A stretch of 64,000 nucleotides of DNA from JAAFHB01 sp963675995 (GCA_963675995.2 CAXXIY010000002.1:2108001-2172000), one strand, 5' to 3'. Positions 25,897 to 34,444 are shown, counted from the stretch's first letter. The notes: a model not told the origin generated them from the sequence alone. Made by a program: numbers and translations.

Positions 25897-26775
25897 CTAT
25901 CGCATCAACTTATCAAGAATTTTTTGTATAAGCTGCTTCATAAGTGGTTTATAGTCGATACTCGCGTTATGGGTAATTCGGTTGGCAATAATAATACAAA
26001 CAGTAAGCGCTTGATGTCCAAGCAATTTGCTTAGTCCGTAAATTGCTGAACACTCCATTTCGTAATTGGTAATCTTCATCTTATTTAAACGGAAGGATTC
26101 AATCTTATCATTAATTTCCGGATCTATAATCTTGAGACGTAATTCTCTGCCTTGTGGACCATAAAAGCCAGGTGCAGATATTGTTATTCCCGGAATAAAT
26201 TCATCATCGGCTATTCTGTTGTAAAGATTAAAATCACAGTCGACGACATATGGTGACGCAAGCAATGGGTTCCAGTTCACATAGCTCTTAAATGCGTTTT
26301 CAAATTCCACATCTGCAAATTCTTCACGTCGTGCATAGAAATTCATTAATCCATCGAAACCAATCGCTTTACGTGAGGCTAAATATGCATCGACAGGGAT
26401 ATCCCCCTGTAAGGCGCCGGAGGTGCCAACTCTTATGATATTTAAACTCGTTTTCTCAGGTTTGATTTCGCGGGTCTCCAGATCTATATTTACAAGGGCA
26501 TCGAGCTCGTTTACGACAATATCGATGTTGTCAGTCCCAATACCAGACGATAGTGCTGATATTCTTTTTCCCTTGTACCAACCCGTAATTGTAATAAATT
26601 CTCTGTTATGAGTTCTGATTTCAATCTCATCAAAAAATTCAGCTATCATTTCAACTCTGTCAGGATCTCCAACCATGATAATATCCCTGGCTAACTGACC
26701 CGGTTTGAGATGTAAATGAAATACTGATCCATCAGGATTGAGGATTAATTCAGAAGGGGCAATTTTATTATTCAT
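25897..26775 (-). CDS. Nucleoside phosphorylase (uridine phosphorylase family)
   Basis: A 292-residue enzyme of the PNP/UDP family 1. Motifs: IIMVGDPDRVEMIA at the phosphate-binding start, the family segment ITGWYKGKRISALSSGIGTDNIDIVVNE, IRVGTSGALQGDIPVD, and MKITNYEMECSAIYGLS, which carries the substrate-binding Glu of uridine/purine phosphorylases. The reaction is phosphorolysis of a nucleoside to base and (deoxy)ribose-1-phosphate in the cytoplasm, for nucleoside salvage. Length is longer than E. coli Udp (253), as in many Bacteroidota members. The base specificity cannot be fixed by eye; uridine is the best guess. One base separates it from the SirB1-like gene. Confidence 0.88.
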   Translation of the reverse strand: MNNKIAPSELILNPDGSVFHLHLKPGQLARDIIMVGDPDRVEMIAEFFDEIEIRTHNREFITITGWYKGKRISALSSGIGTDNIDIVVNELDALVNIDLETREIKPEKTSLNIIRVGTSGALQGDIPVDAYLASRKAIGFDGLMNFYARREEFADVEFENAFKSYVNWNPLLASPYVVDCDFNLYNRIADDEFIPGITISAPGFYGPQGRELRLKIIDPEINDKIESFRLNKMKITNYEMECSAIYGLSKLLGHQALTVCIIIANRITHNASIDYKPLMKQLIQKILDKLMR

Positions 26776-26851
26776 TTTATATTCTTGTCAGATTCAAAAC
26801 TATCGAAAAATATGGACATAAGCAAAACAAGGTAAAATTAATTGTTTTTGA

Positions 26852-26859
26852 TATTTTTG
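26852..26859 (+). promoter_or_regulatory. Putative -7 box for the DUF4293 gene
   Basis: TATTTTTG fits the Bacteroidota TAnnTTTG -7 box and ends 17 bp before the ATG at 26877. No clear -33 element is seen, so this is tentative. Confidence 0.4.
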
Positions 26860-26876
26860 CATAAAAATTTAAAATA

Positions 26877-27341
26877 ATGATACAACGAATTCAAACCGTT
26901 TATATGCTTATTGCAGACCTATTAATTGGCCTCCTCTTTTTTGTCCCCTTTGGTGAGATTGTTGCAAAAGCTGGTGGCCTATACAGGGTTGATATTAAAG
27001 GACTTTATCTTGAAGGTGTTCCTAAACCTGAGATAATCAGCAGTAATATGCTTGTAATGATTGTATGGATTTTGGGTTTGCTACTCATAGGAGCAGCCAT
27101 TTTCATGTACAACAACAGAAAGCGACAAATGGGGCTTTCAATGATAAATATATTTATAGTTCTTACTCTTGGCGCTCTGATTTATTACGATGTGTGGTCA
27201 GGTGCGAAACTTGTTTCCGGTCAATCTTCTTTAACGCTTTACTTCACGTTCCCTGAAATAGCGGCTATATTAATATATATGGCTTACCGTTCGATTGGCA
27301 AAGACGAATTACTCGTAAGATCAATTGATAGGATCAGATAA
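26877..27341 (+). CDS. DUF4293 family membrane protein
   Basis: A 154-residue integral membrane protein with four hydrophobic segments. The start MIQRIQTVYMLIADLLIGLL is the hallmark of DUF4293, a family found in Bacteroidota with no known function. A polar loop (KAGGLYRVDIKGLYLEGV) follows TM1, and NNRKRQMGLSMINIFIVL separates the second and third segments. It stands between a divergent nucleoside phosphorylase and a convergent GAF protein whose stop is only 5 bp away. Family assignment is firm, function is not. Confidence 0.88.
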   Translation: MIQRIQTVYMLIADLLIGLLFFVPFGEIVAKAGGLYRVDIKGLYLEGVPKPEIISSNMLVMIVWILGLLLIGAAIFMYNNRKRQMGLSMINIFIVLTLGALIYYDVWSGAKLVSGQSSLTLYFTFPEIAAILIYMAYRSIGKDELLVRSIDRIR

Positions 27342-27346
27342 TCAAT

Positions 27347-27805
27347 TCAAAATAATATTGAAAGTTTTTGACAAACCTTGGTCAGAAATTCTTCATCGTC
27401 AATCGTAAATGGGGATGGGGAGTGTGAGTCAATATCTATTTCTGCAACAAATTGATTCTCTTTTAGTATGGGAACTACAATTTCACTTTGGACATCTATG
27501 CTACAGGAGATATAGTTCCCTTCCTTACTAACATCTTGAACTATTTTAAGTTGTCGGCTTTCTGCAACCTGTCCGCAAACACCTTTTCCAACCGGTATAA
27601 TGGTATGTTCTGTACTCTTTCCACAATACGGTCCCAGAATCAGATTTGATTTCTGTTTGTCAAGAATATAAAATCCAACCCAATCATAATGGAAGACGTT
27701 TATTTTCAGTAAATTGCTTACTTTTTTAAGTATTTCTGGAATGGCATCACCTGAGACAATAAATGAATCGATGTCTTGTAGGAGATTGAAGTATTGCGGA
27801 TTCAT
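27347..27805 (-). CDS. GAF-domain protein, free methionine-(R)-sulfoxide reductase-like
   Basis: A 152-residue single GAF domain protein resembling fRMsr (MsrC/YebR), which reduces free Met-R-sulfoxide. Shared marks: DWVGFYILD, LILGPY, IPVGKGVCG, then YISCSIDVQSEIVVPIL, and EIDIDSHS. Of the three fRMsr cysteines, those in GVCG and in the YISC position are present. The third, normally in a GKxAC context, is missing: the stretch reads CGKSTEHT with the Cys moved five residues. It may thus resolve its disulfide differently or be a diverged GAF sensor. The gene is transcribed toward DUF4293 and lies about 48 bp downstream of pyrI, so it could be in the pyr operon. Confidence 0.7.
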   Translation of the reverse strand: MNPQYFNLLQDIDSFIVSGDAIPEILKKVSNLLKINVFHYDWVGFYILDKQKSNLILGPYCGKSTEHTIIPVGKGVCGQVAESRQLKIVQDVSKEGNYISCSIDVQSEIVVPILKENQFVAEIDIDSHSPSPFTIDDEEFLTKVCQKLSILF

Positions 27806-27852
27806 GAGGGAATATTTTTGGTCATTATCATTAACCAGCTTTATTAAAAGAA

Positions 27853-28305
27853 TCAGAAAAAAACCAATTCATTTTCGCTGGTGATTTTTTCACAATAGAA
27901 ACATTTCAGAGCAATAGGTTTGTCAGAAAGAACATCGAAACGAGTTGTAATATTTTCGGCATTGGTGATACATTTGGGATTAAAGCAGTGCACGATTCCT
28001 CTGATCTCACCGGGAGTTTCAACTACCCTTTTTTCAATCACCTTATAATCCCTTATGGTATTGAGTTTTGCATGTGGCGCAACAAGGGCAATCCGATTCA
28101 CTTCGTCATCGGCGAAAAATCTGTTGGCAATTTTTATTATTGCCTTTACCCCCATGGCTCTGCTATCGAGGTTGTTACCGAATGTAACCATTTGAGAGCA
28201 CTCTTCAAGCTTAAGAATCTTAATCACCTTAAATAGCGCTTTTGTCGGGATGTGGTCAATAACTGTGCCATCTTTTATTGCACTTACCTTGAGATGTTTT
28301 TCCAT
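27853..28305 (-). CDS. pyrI: Aspartate carbamoyltransferase regulatory subunit
   Basis: A 150-residue PyrI. The N-terminal nucleotide-binding domain shows KHLKVSAIKDGTVIDHIPTK and the conserved ISGxR-like segment NNLDSRAMGVKAIIKI. The C-terminal zinc domain has the four cysteines in CFNPKC (about residues 109-114) and CFYC (about 137-140). It binds the catalytic PyrB trimers and gives allosteric control by nucleotides (CTP/ATP in known systems). It follows pyrB by 18 bp on the same strand and is clearly cotranscribed. Length agrees with the family (about 150). Confidence 0.96.
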   Translation of the reverse strand: MEKHLKVSAIKDGTVIDHIPTKALFKVIKILKLEECSQMVTFGNNLDSRAMGVKAIIKIANRFFADDEVNRIALVAPHAKLNTIRDYKVIEKRVVETPGEIRGIVHCFNPKCITNAENITTRFDVLSDKPIALKCFYCEKITSENELVFF

Positions 28306-28323
28306 TTTCGGTTGGTTATGAAA

Positions 28324-29235
28324 TTATTTAAGGTTCAATAAATGCGAAATAATAGCCATTCGGGTATATACTCCGTTCTTTGCCTGGGTGAAATAATAGG
28401 CCTTTGGATTGCTGTCAACGTCGGTATGAATTTCGTTAATCCTTGGAAGCGGATGAAGTATCCTCATATTTTCCTTTGTATTTTTCAGCATCTCATTCTT
28501 GAGAATATAAATATTTTTGACCTTTTCATATTCTACAGGATCAATAAACCGCTCTTTCTGAACCCTGGTCATGTAGATGATATCTGCGGCATTAATAATA
28601 TTGGTAAACTCTGTATGCTCGTAAAATCGTATCCCTTTGGAAGCAAGATGTATCTTATACTCATTTGGCAATGCCAGTTCTGGTGGTGCAATAAAATTGA
28701 AAATAGGATTTTCAAACTGAAGCATGGCCATCAACAAGCTATGAACAGTACGTCCGTATTTTAAATCACCTACGAGAAAAAGATTGATATTATCGAGACT
28801 TCCCTGCGTTTTGATAATTGAATACATATCGAGTAACGTTTGGGAGGGGTGCTGATTAGCGCCATCACCTGCATTAATGACGGGTACACCCGAAATTTCA
28901 GAAGCATATCGGGCACTCCCCTCCATAGGATGTCGCATAATAATCATATCTGCGTAGTTACTCACCATTCTGATTGTATCGTGCAAGGTTTCACCCTTGG
29001 AAACACTTGAGGATGAAGAATCTGAAAACCCAATGATCTTTCCTCCGAGTCGATTGATTGCTGTTTCAAAACTCAACCTTGTCCGGGTTGACGGTTCAAA
29101 AAAAAGAGTTGCAATGACCTTTCCCTGAAGGAGTTTTTGATTGGGATTTGCCTCAAAATCTTCAGCCAGGCGCATTATTTTAAGGTACTCCTCTTTTGTG
29201 AAGTCTGTGATTGAGATCAGGCTTTTGGCATTCAT
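28324..29235 (-). CDS. pyrB: Aspartate carbamoyltransferase catalytic subunit
   Basis: A 303-residue PyrB, which makes N-carbamoyl-aspartate in pyrimidine synthesis. Signature FFEPSTRTRLSFETA binds carbamoyl phosphate; MRHPMEGSA, NAGDGANQHPSQTLLDMYSI and HPLPRINEI complete the active site. I place the start at the ATG at 29235 (MNAKSLISITDF). An upstream in-frame TTG at 29262 adds nine residues but overlaps a good -7 promoter box (29260-29267), which makes it unlikely. PyrI follows directly, so this is the regulated class B enzyme. Confidence 0.97.
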   Translation of the reverse strand: MNAKSLISITDFTKEEYLKIMRLAEDFEANPNQKLLQGKVIATLFFEPSTRTRLSFETAINRLGGKIIGFSDSSSSSVSKGETLHDTIRMVSNYADMIIMRHPMEGSARYASEISGVPVINAGDGANQHPSQTLLDMYSIIKTQGSLDNINLFLVGDLKYGRTVHSLLMAMLQFENPIFNFIAPPELALPNEYKIHLASKGIRFYEHTEFTNIINAADIIYMTRVQKERFIDPVEYEKVKNIYILKNEMLKNTKENMRILHPLPRINEIHTDVDSNPKAYYFTQAKNGVYTRMAIISHLLNLK

Positions 29236-29259
29236 CAGAAAATTGTTTTGAGGTTGATA

Positions 29260-29267
29260 CAAAAATA
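29260..29267 (-). promoter_or_regulatory. Putative -7 box of the pyrBI operon
   Basis: On the minus strand this reads TATTTTTG, matching TAnnTTTG. A TTTG (minus strand, 29292-29295) about 24 bp further upstream may serve as -33. The box lies 25 bp before the pyrB ATG at 29235 and overlaps an alternative TTG start, which helps decide the start codon. Confidence 0.45.
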
Positions 29268-29299
29268 GTAAATTCAGAATTGATTCAGATGCAAAATAT

Positions 29300-29917
29300 T
29301 TATTCGTTATTGCTGATTAAAGACGCTTTAAGGTTCCCTATTTTCCCCAGTTTTTCCAGAACGATTTTAGTTAGTTGCCTTCTAACCAAAATTTTAACTT
29401 TACAATTAAGATCGAATTGGCTCTCCTTCATCTCAAGATCAAACTCCTTCAGAACCAGCATAAAGTCGTTCATCGCCAGGTAATCGAAATCTACTTCAAT
29501 GGCTGTTTCGACAATTTTTTCAACAGTTTCAGCATTTAAAAGGACATCGGTTGCAGCTTGTTTATAAGCATTTGTTAAGCCACTTGTTCCCAGGAGGATT
29601 CCGCCAAAATATCTAACTACTACAACCAGAATATCGGTCAATTCTCGCTGCTGAATCTGGCCAAAAATTGGTCTACCTGCTGTTCCGTTGGGTTCACCAT
29701 CGTCATTTAGCCTGTATAACTGCAGATCCGATCCCAGGCGCCAGGCAAAACAATGATGTCGTGCACTGTGATGTTCTTTTTTTAACCTTGTGATTAGCTC
29801 CCTGATTTGCAATTCATTTGATACCGGAAAGGCGTACGCAATGAATTTGCTCCCTTTCTCTTTATAGAGTCCTTCAGCGGGGCCCCCAATAGTTTTATAG
29901 GTATCTGTATATTCCAT
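29300..29917 (-). CDS. YigZ/IMPACT family protein
   Basis: A 205-residue protein of the IMPACT (UPF0029) family. The N-terminal domain contains EKGSKFIAYAFPV, then HHSARHHCFAWRLG, LNDDGEPNGTAGRPI and VVVVRYFGGILLGTSGLTNAY, all strongly conserved. The smaller C-terminal domain (DYLAMNDFMLVLKEFD) has the ferredoxin-like pattern of YigZ. The biochemical role in bacteria is not settled. The ATG at 29917 is preferred over the GTG one codon earlier. It lies between a dnaA terminator and the pyrB promoter, so it may have its own promoter. Confidence 0.9.
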   Translation of the reverse strand: MEYTDTYKTIGGPAEGLYKEKGSKFIAYAFPVSNELQIRELITRLKKEHHSARHHCFAWRLGSDLQLYRLNDDGEPNGTAGRPIFGQIQQRELTDILVVVVRYFGGILLGTSGLTNAYKQAATDVLLNAETVEKIVETAIEVDFDYLAMNDFMLVLKEFDLEMKESQFDLNCKVKILVRRQLTKIVLEKLGKIGNLKASLISNNE

Positions 29918-29963
29918 CACCCTTTTTCAGTATTCTGATCACTGCAGGAGATCAACAATGGAT

Positions 29964-29993
29964 AAAAAAAAACAGACTATTCAGCCTGCTTTT
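29964..29993 (-). terminator. Intrinsic terminator of dnaA
   Basis: Read on the minus strand, CAGGCT (complement of 29983-29988) and AGTCTG (complement of 29973-29978) form a 6-bp stem with one G-U pair and a GAAU loop. Nine U residues follow (plus-strand A-run 29964-29972). The position is 14 bp after the dnaA stop at 30007. Confidence 0.7.
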
Positions 29994-30006
29994 AATATAT
30001 TTAAAT

Positions 30007-31437
30007 CTAATATTTTAACCTGGTCTCAATTTCGTCAAGGAACACCTTGAAATTTTTATCTGTATCTTTTAAATTAGCAACGGTCCGGCAGGCATGAAGA
30101 ACAGTGGCGTGATCTTTTCCTCCAATTTGGGAACCAATGGTAGCGAGCGAGGATTTTGTCATGCTTTTCGAAAAATACATGGCGATCTGACGGGCCTGAA
30201 CAGTCTCTCTTTTTCGGGTCTTAACTCCCAACGAATCAACCGGAAGATTGAAGTAATCGCAAACGGTTTTGGCAATATAATCGATGGTTATCTCCTTAAC
30301 CGAACATTTTACCAGCTTGTTAATCATTTTGATGGCCAGGTCCACGTTAATCTCCTTCTTATTCAGGGTGGCCTGTGCAAGTAATGAAATCAGGGCTCCT
30401 TCAAGCTCACGAACATTACTATTGATATGAGAGGCAATATATTCAAGAACTTCCTCGGGAATTTCGATCCCATCTTTATAAATTTTCTTACGCAAAATAT
30501 TCATTCGCGTTTCGAAATCGGGAATTTGGAGATCAGCCGTTAGACCCCACTTAAATCTGGACAGCAATCTTTGTTCAAGCCCCTTTAACTCGATTGGCGG
30601 CTTGTCGGATGTGAGAATAAGCTGTTTGCCTGTTTGATGTAAGTGATTGAAAATATGAAAGAATGTCTCCTGTGTTTTCTCTTTTCCGGCAAATTCCTGA
30701 ACATCATCAATGATTAAGACATCGATCATTTGATAGAAATGAAGAAAATCGTTTCGGTTGTTATTCCGTGTAGCTTCCGAAAACTGGGTCTGAAATTTGT
30801 TGGCGTTAACATACAACACGATTTTTTCCGGGAATCGTTCCTTAACTTCTATCCCTATTGCCTGAGCCAGGTGAGTCTTTCCCAAACCAGAATTTCCATA
30901 AAGCATCAATGGATTGAAAGCTGTTCCACCGGGTTTCTGCGCAACAGCATAACTTGCACTGCGGGCAAGACGGTTACATTCCCCTTCGATGAAGTTGTCG
31001 AAGGTATTGTCTTGTTTAAGCTGGGGATCAATATTTAACTTTTGAATCCCCGGTATCACAAACGGATTCTTGATGGTACTGTCATCATGTAAGGATGACG
31101 CTGCAACAGGCCGGTTCTTCAGATTATTGTTCTGATTGGTCGGGAGTTTTACCGTATAGGGTTTATTATTGGCGTTGAGATGGTTATCAACGACTACACT
31201 ATATTCCAGTTTTGCACCGGCTCCAAGTTCTTTTCTTAAAGTTTTCCTAAGAATATCAATATACTGTTCTTCCAGATACTCGTAAAAAAAAGGACTTGGA
31301 ACCTGAATAGTAAGAATGTCGTTGTCCAGTTTAATCGGAACAATCGGCTCGAACCAGGTTCTGTAGCTTATAAAAGGAACATTGTCTTTAATTATTCTCA
31401 GACAATTTTCCCATATATTATTATGATCTCTGCTCAT
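30007..31437 (-). CDS. dnaA: Chromosomal replication initiator DnaA
   Basis: A 476-residue DnaA with all four domains. Domain I: IWENCLRIIKDNVPFISYRTW. A poorly conserved linker follows (about 95-140). The AAA+ domain holds Walker A GNSGLGKTHLAQAIG (near residue 185), Walker B DVLIIDDVQEF, and the sensor segment LTSDKPP with the RLLSRFKWGL box. Domain IV ends with the DNA-binding signature GGKDHATVLHACRTV. It opens replication at oriC by binding DnaA boxes. I see no exact DnaA box cluster in the flanking 336-bp gap, so oriC is not evidently here. A terminator separates it from the IMPACT gene. Confidence 0.98.
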   Translation of the reverse strand: MSRDHNNIWENCLRIIKDNVPFISYRTWFEPIVPIKLDNDILTIQVPSPFFYEYLEEQYIDILRKTLRKELGAGAKLEYSVVVDNHLNANNKPYTVKLPTNQNNNLKNRPVAASSLHDDSTIKNPFVIPGIQKLNIDPQLKQDNTFDNFIEGECNRLARSASYAVAQKPGGTAFNPLMLYGNSGLGKTHLAQAIGIEVKERFPEKIVLYVNANKFQTQFSEATRNNNRNDFLHFYQMIDVLIIDDVQEFAGKEKTQETFFHIFNHLHQTGKQLILTSDKPPIELKGLEQRLLSRFKWGLTADLQIPDFETRMNILRKKIYKDGIEIPEEVLEYIASHINSNVRELEGALISLLAQATLNKKEINVDLAIKMINKLVKCSVKEITIDYIAKTVCDYFNLPVDSLGVKTRKRETVQARQIAMYFSKSMTKSSLATIGSQIGGKDHATVLHACRTVANLKDTDKNFKVFLDEIETRLKY

Positions 31438-31773
31438 TAAGGATTTAGGTTCTTGAAAAATTGAACTTCATTTTATTGATCTCGCTGCAAAGGTTCAAAT
31501 AATTTAGTCGGAAAAAAATTGCTTTAAATGTTGCATGATTCAACGGTATTAATTTTCAGTTTATTGAGGTTAAATAATTTTTTAAAAAAATGCAATCATC
31601 TCATTATCAAATAGATACATTCAAATAACTTGCAAGCAATTGATTCTATGCGTTTTGAAGGATACTAATTCTTTCAAAGCTTTTAAGAATTAAATACTGC
31701 TGATTGTAATCGAAAAGCAATAAAAATTTCCTTTCGGGAGGTCTAAAGGTAATATAAAAATAAACGCGTAAAA
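31438..31773. other. Intergenic region upstream of dnaA
   Basis: This 336-bp AT-rich gap lies between the dnaA start and the end of the MCE gene, both on the minus strand. It must hold the dnaA promoter, but no exact TAnnTTTG box in the right orientation stands out. No TTATCCACA-type DnaA box or long repeat was found. Short open frames here are not convincing. Confidence 0.5.
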
Positions 31774-33033
31774 TTAATTTTTGTTCATTTTTAAAGCATT
31801 TTTTAAACTTATTTCCCTGCCATTTTTGTAGCACTTCAAAAATGCCTCAGGAAAAGCATCTTGGGCTTTATTTAGAATGATTCTAACTTTATTATACGAC
31901 GATTCCGGGGGAGTCAGATAAAAATAGGTACTGCCTGATTTAATTTCAGAAACCTCCTCAATCCCTTTAAAAACAGGCGAAGTAAGGCTTACAGGAGAGG
32001 TTGATGAGAATAACTGAACTCTAAAGGTAGTGTTATCAGATATTTGTGTGTCTTTTGGGTTGTTGATGTTAATTTCTTTACCTAAATCAAAAGCTGAGAA
32101 ATGGACATATCGTTTGGGGTTAAGCCGGAAGTCAACCAACAACCGGTTCAGATTTTCGCTGGTATTGTTGATATTTTGATACAATCTCGGATCGTTTACC
32201 AATAATCCAAGTGTGCCGTTGGCAGAATCGATTTTGCTCAGGATCATCCCTAGATTCACAACAGAACCATTTATATGGTTTATCGTATTGTTTAGTTCGA
32301 TTTTGGCCAGTGAATCGCTGAAAGTGGAAAAATTATTCATGATGTGCTCCAGCTTTCCGGAATTATTTTTCAAATTTCCGGTAATCTCACTTAGATTGGA
32401 GATTGTCGATGCGAGATTTTTCTTCTGACCGGTAACGACATCGCTAAGTCCTGACGAAATCTTTTCAAGATTTGTCATTGTAAGGTTGATTTGCCGGATA
32501 CTTTCAGTGATGTTGCGTTGCGATTCGTTGTTCAGAATTTTTGAAGCTGTACTTACAATAGAATCTAGATTTTCAATTAATCGCTCTGCTTTTGCTTTAA
32601 TTGGCGCCAATTGCTCGTTTACCTGCTGCATAATATCCGCATCCATCTGTGACACCAGCGTGTCGTTGGCATGCAATAGTTTTTCCGATTTCCCCAGATT
32701 AAGTTTAACGACTTTTGAACCAAGCAGATCACTGCTGGATATCTGGGCTGAGGTCCCAACAGGAAGTGGAAAGTCATTATGAAGGGCAATTTTAACGATT
32801 AAATCTCCGGATAAATCCTCAGCAAAGTAGATCTCTCTGACATATCCTATTTTTAGTCCGTTCAAAGTGACCAGTGTTGTTGCAGCGAGTCCACCTACAT
32901 TCTTATAACGTGCATAAAAGACTTTTTCGGTTCTAAATATATCTCTCCCTTTAAGAAAATTTATACCCCAGATTAAGAGTGTGAGGCAGAGAACTACCAA
33001 AATTCCTATTTTCGATGTTTTTGTAACTTTCAT
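31774..33033 (-). CDS. MCE/MlaD-family lipid transport protein with SPOR-like tail
   Basis: A 419-residue protein. One N-terminal membrane anchor (about 8-27, IGILVVLCLTLLIWGINFL) is followed by an MCE/MlaD domain at about 38-118, with VFYARYKNVGGLAATTLVTLNG and GTSAQISSSDLLGSKVV. A long helical region (about 130-330) with hydrophobic repeats (LENLDSIVSTASKIL, TISNLSEITGNL) is typical of MCE proteins that form tubes or needles. The last 85 residues add a domain (FRVQLFSS, FKGIEEVSEI, KNGREISLKNAL) that resembles the tail of the neighbouring amidase. Family role: substrate-binding part of a phospholipid transport system between membranes. No Mla ATPase or permease is next to it. It lies 68 bp after the amidase gene. 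Confidence 0.88.
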   Translation of the reverse strand: MKVTKTSKIGILVVLCLTLLIWGINFLKGRDIFRTEKVFYARYKNVGGLAATTLVTLNGLKIGYVREIYFAEDLSGDLIVKIALHNDFPLPVGTSAQISSSDLLGSKVVKLNLGKSEKLLHANDTLVSQMDADIMQQVNEQLAPIKAKAERLIENLDSIVSTASKILNNESQRNITESIRQINLTMTNLEKISSGLSDVVTGQKKNLASTISNLSEITGNLKNNSGKLEHIMNNFSTFSDSLAKIELNNTINHINGSVVNLGMILSKIDSANGTLGLLVNDPRLYQNINNTSENLNRLLVDFRLNPKRYVHFSAFDLGKEININNPKDTQISDNTTFRVQLFSSTSPVSLTSPVFKGIEEVSEIKSGSTYFYLTPPESSYNKVRIILNKAQDAFPEAFLKCYKNGREISLKNALKMNKN

Positions 33034-33100
33034 TTTAGGGTGTTTTCAAATTATATGCGAAAATACGCACTATTATGATTTAAAAAAAGTGCAAAACTTC

Positions 33101-34348
33101 TTACTTGCTTTTAATTGCCTCTTTCAATGGTATTGGATTCCCGTTTTTGAAAGCGACAATAAAGGCATCGGGTATTTTCATTCTGATGGTCGTCTGATTC
33201 TTTTTTGCTTTGGCGAATGACTTTGTTTCAAGACAATAGTATTTAAAATAACCCCCTATTTTTAATTCGGAAATATTTTCGATCCCTTTAAATAATTTGG
33301 AATTGAGGGGAAGTCTTTTGGGATAAGCCGAAATCTGAATGGCAAAAGTGATCTGATCCAGTTCTTGTACCGGTTTGATAATTTTTTCGTTCACTTGATG
33401 CTGCTCATTTTTCTCCCGGACTTGATGATGCGGGGCGGCAGCCTCTTTTTTAATTTCGGCCACTGGTTGTCTGGCTGGTGCAGAATCCATCTTTTCCCTG
33501 ATCACTTCTTTTGGTTCCCGGGACGCAATATCCCTGCGGGATTCAAATTTTTCCATGTAGGACTTAAACGAGTTGAAAATAGAACGCGAAATTGCATCCC
33601 TTCCCTGTTCGGTCATCAGATAACTTGATTCAGAGGAATTACTGAGATAACCTGTTTCAATCAGAACCGCGGGCATTGCGGTTTCACGCAAAACCAAAAA
33701 GCCTGCCTGGCGAACATCCCTGCTGGTCCTTTTGGCATGATCACGAAATGAATCCTGCAAAATACCTGCAAATGCAACACTTTGCTCAATATGGGAATTT
33801 TGAATCAATTCGAAGATAATGTATGACTCTGACAGGTTTGGATCGAACCCTTCATATCGGGTGGAGTAATCGTTTTCAAACAGGATTACACTATTTTCTT
33901 TTTTCGCTACATTCAAATTGTCTTCCGTTCGGTGAAGCCCTAATACATAGGTTTCTGTTCCTTTTATGGAAGGTCTCGGGCAATAGTTGGCATGAATTGA
34001 AATAAAAAGATCCGCGTTATTCTTGTTTGCGATCACCGATCGTTCGAAAAGGGGGATAAAAATGTCTGTTTTGCGGGTATAAATGACCCTGACTTCAGGT
34101 AATTTGTCTTTAATATATTTCCCAAGCTTCAATGCGATATCAAGAACAATATCTTTTTCACGTGCTTTTCCGACAACTGTACCCGGGTCTTTACCACCAT
34201 GTCCAGCATCTATCACTACCGTTTCGATACCTTTTGTTTGTTTATTTTTGCCAAACAACGGATTGAAAACTAATGTAATAACGATCAGTAGCATGAGCCG
34301 GCAGGTGTTTTTTGAACAGTACTGCTTATCTATTAAGTCTTTCCCCAT
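33101..34348 (-). CDS. N-acetylmuramoyl-L-alanine amidase (Amidase_3) with SPOR-like tail
   Basis: A 415-residue exported zinc amidase that cuts the bond between MurNAc and the peptide stem. I prefer the ATG at 34348; a GTG at 34366 lies too near the probable transcription start. After an N-terminal hydrophobic segment (LMLLIVITLVFNPLFG) comes the catalytic domain: VVIDAGHGGKDPG (His), AREKDIVLDIA (Glu), LFISIHANY (His), and AVLIETGYLSN (catalytic Glu). A lysine/glutamate-rich linker follows (about 275-335). The C-terminal 80 residues (FAIQISAY, FKGIENISEL, PDAFIVAFKNG) look like a SPOR-type peptidoglycan-binding fold. Such amidases separate daughter cells. It is transcribed divergently from the LptD-like gene. 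Confidence 0.93.
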   Translation of the reverse strand: MGKDLIDKQYCSKNTCRLMLLIVITLVFNPLFGKNKQTKGIETVVIDAGHGGKDPGTVVGKAREKDIVLDIALKLGKYIKDKLPEVRVIYTRKTDIFIPLFERSVIANKNNADLFISIHANYCPRPSIKGTETYVLGLHRTEDNLNVAKKENSVILFENDYSTRYEGFDPNLSESYIIFELIQNSHIEQSVAFAGILQDSFRDHAKRTSRDVRQAGFLVLRETAMPAVLIETGYLSNSSESSYLMTEQGRDAISRSIFNSFKSYMEKFESRRDIASREPKEVIREKMDSAPARQPVAEIKKEAAAPHHQVREKNEQHQVNEKIIKPVQELDQITFAIQISAYPKRLPLNSKLFKGIENISELKIGGYFKYYCLETKSFAKAKKNQTTIRMKIPDAFIVAFKNGNPIPLKEAIKSK

Positions 34349-34379
34349 CTTGAGTACAAATGTCACTGATTATTTAATA

Positions 34380-34387
34380 CAAAAATA
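34380..34387 (-). promoter_or_regulatory. Putative -7 box for the amidase-MCE genes
   Basis: Minus-strand TATTTTTG matches the TAnnTTTG consensus. It ends 31 bp before the ATG at 34348 and 13 bp before the alternative GTG at 34366, favouring the ATG. Confidence 0.42.
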
Positions 34388-34410
34388 GAAGATTAAATTA
34401 TTTTTTCCGG

Positions 34411-34444
34411 TTGTCAGTTTCTCTAAATGGTTTTTTTACTTTTG
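34411..34444 (+). promoter_or_regulatory. Putative promoter of the LptD-like gene
   Basis: TACTTTTG at 34437-34444 fits the -7 consensus, with TTG at 34411-34413 as a possible -33 element (23-bp spacer). It lies about 52 bp before the TTG start at 34497, within the 148-bp divergent region shared with the amidase gene. Confidence 0.42.

Noticed and set aside
31438..31773. oriC upstream of dnaA
   Set aside because: No exact DnaA-box cluster or 13-mer-like repeat array was seen.
31646..31834. 62-residue minus-strand frame between dnaA and the MCE gene
   Set aside because: It overlaps the MCE 3' end in another frame and has no sensible start context or domain.
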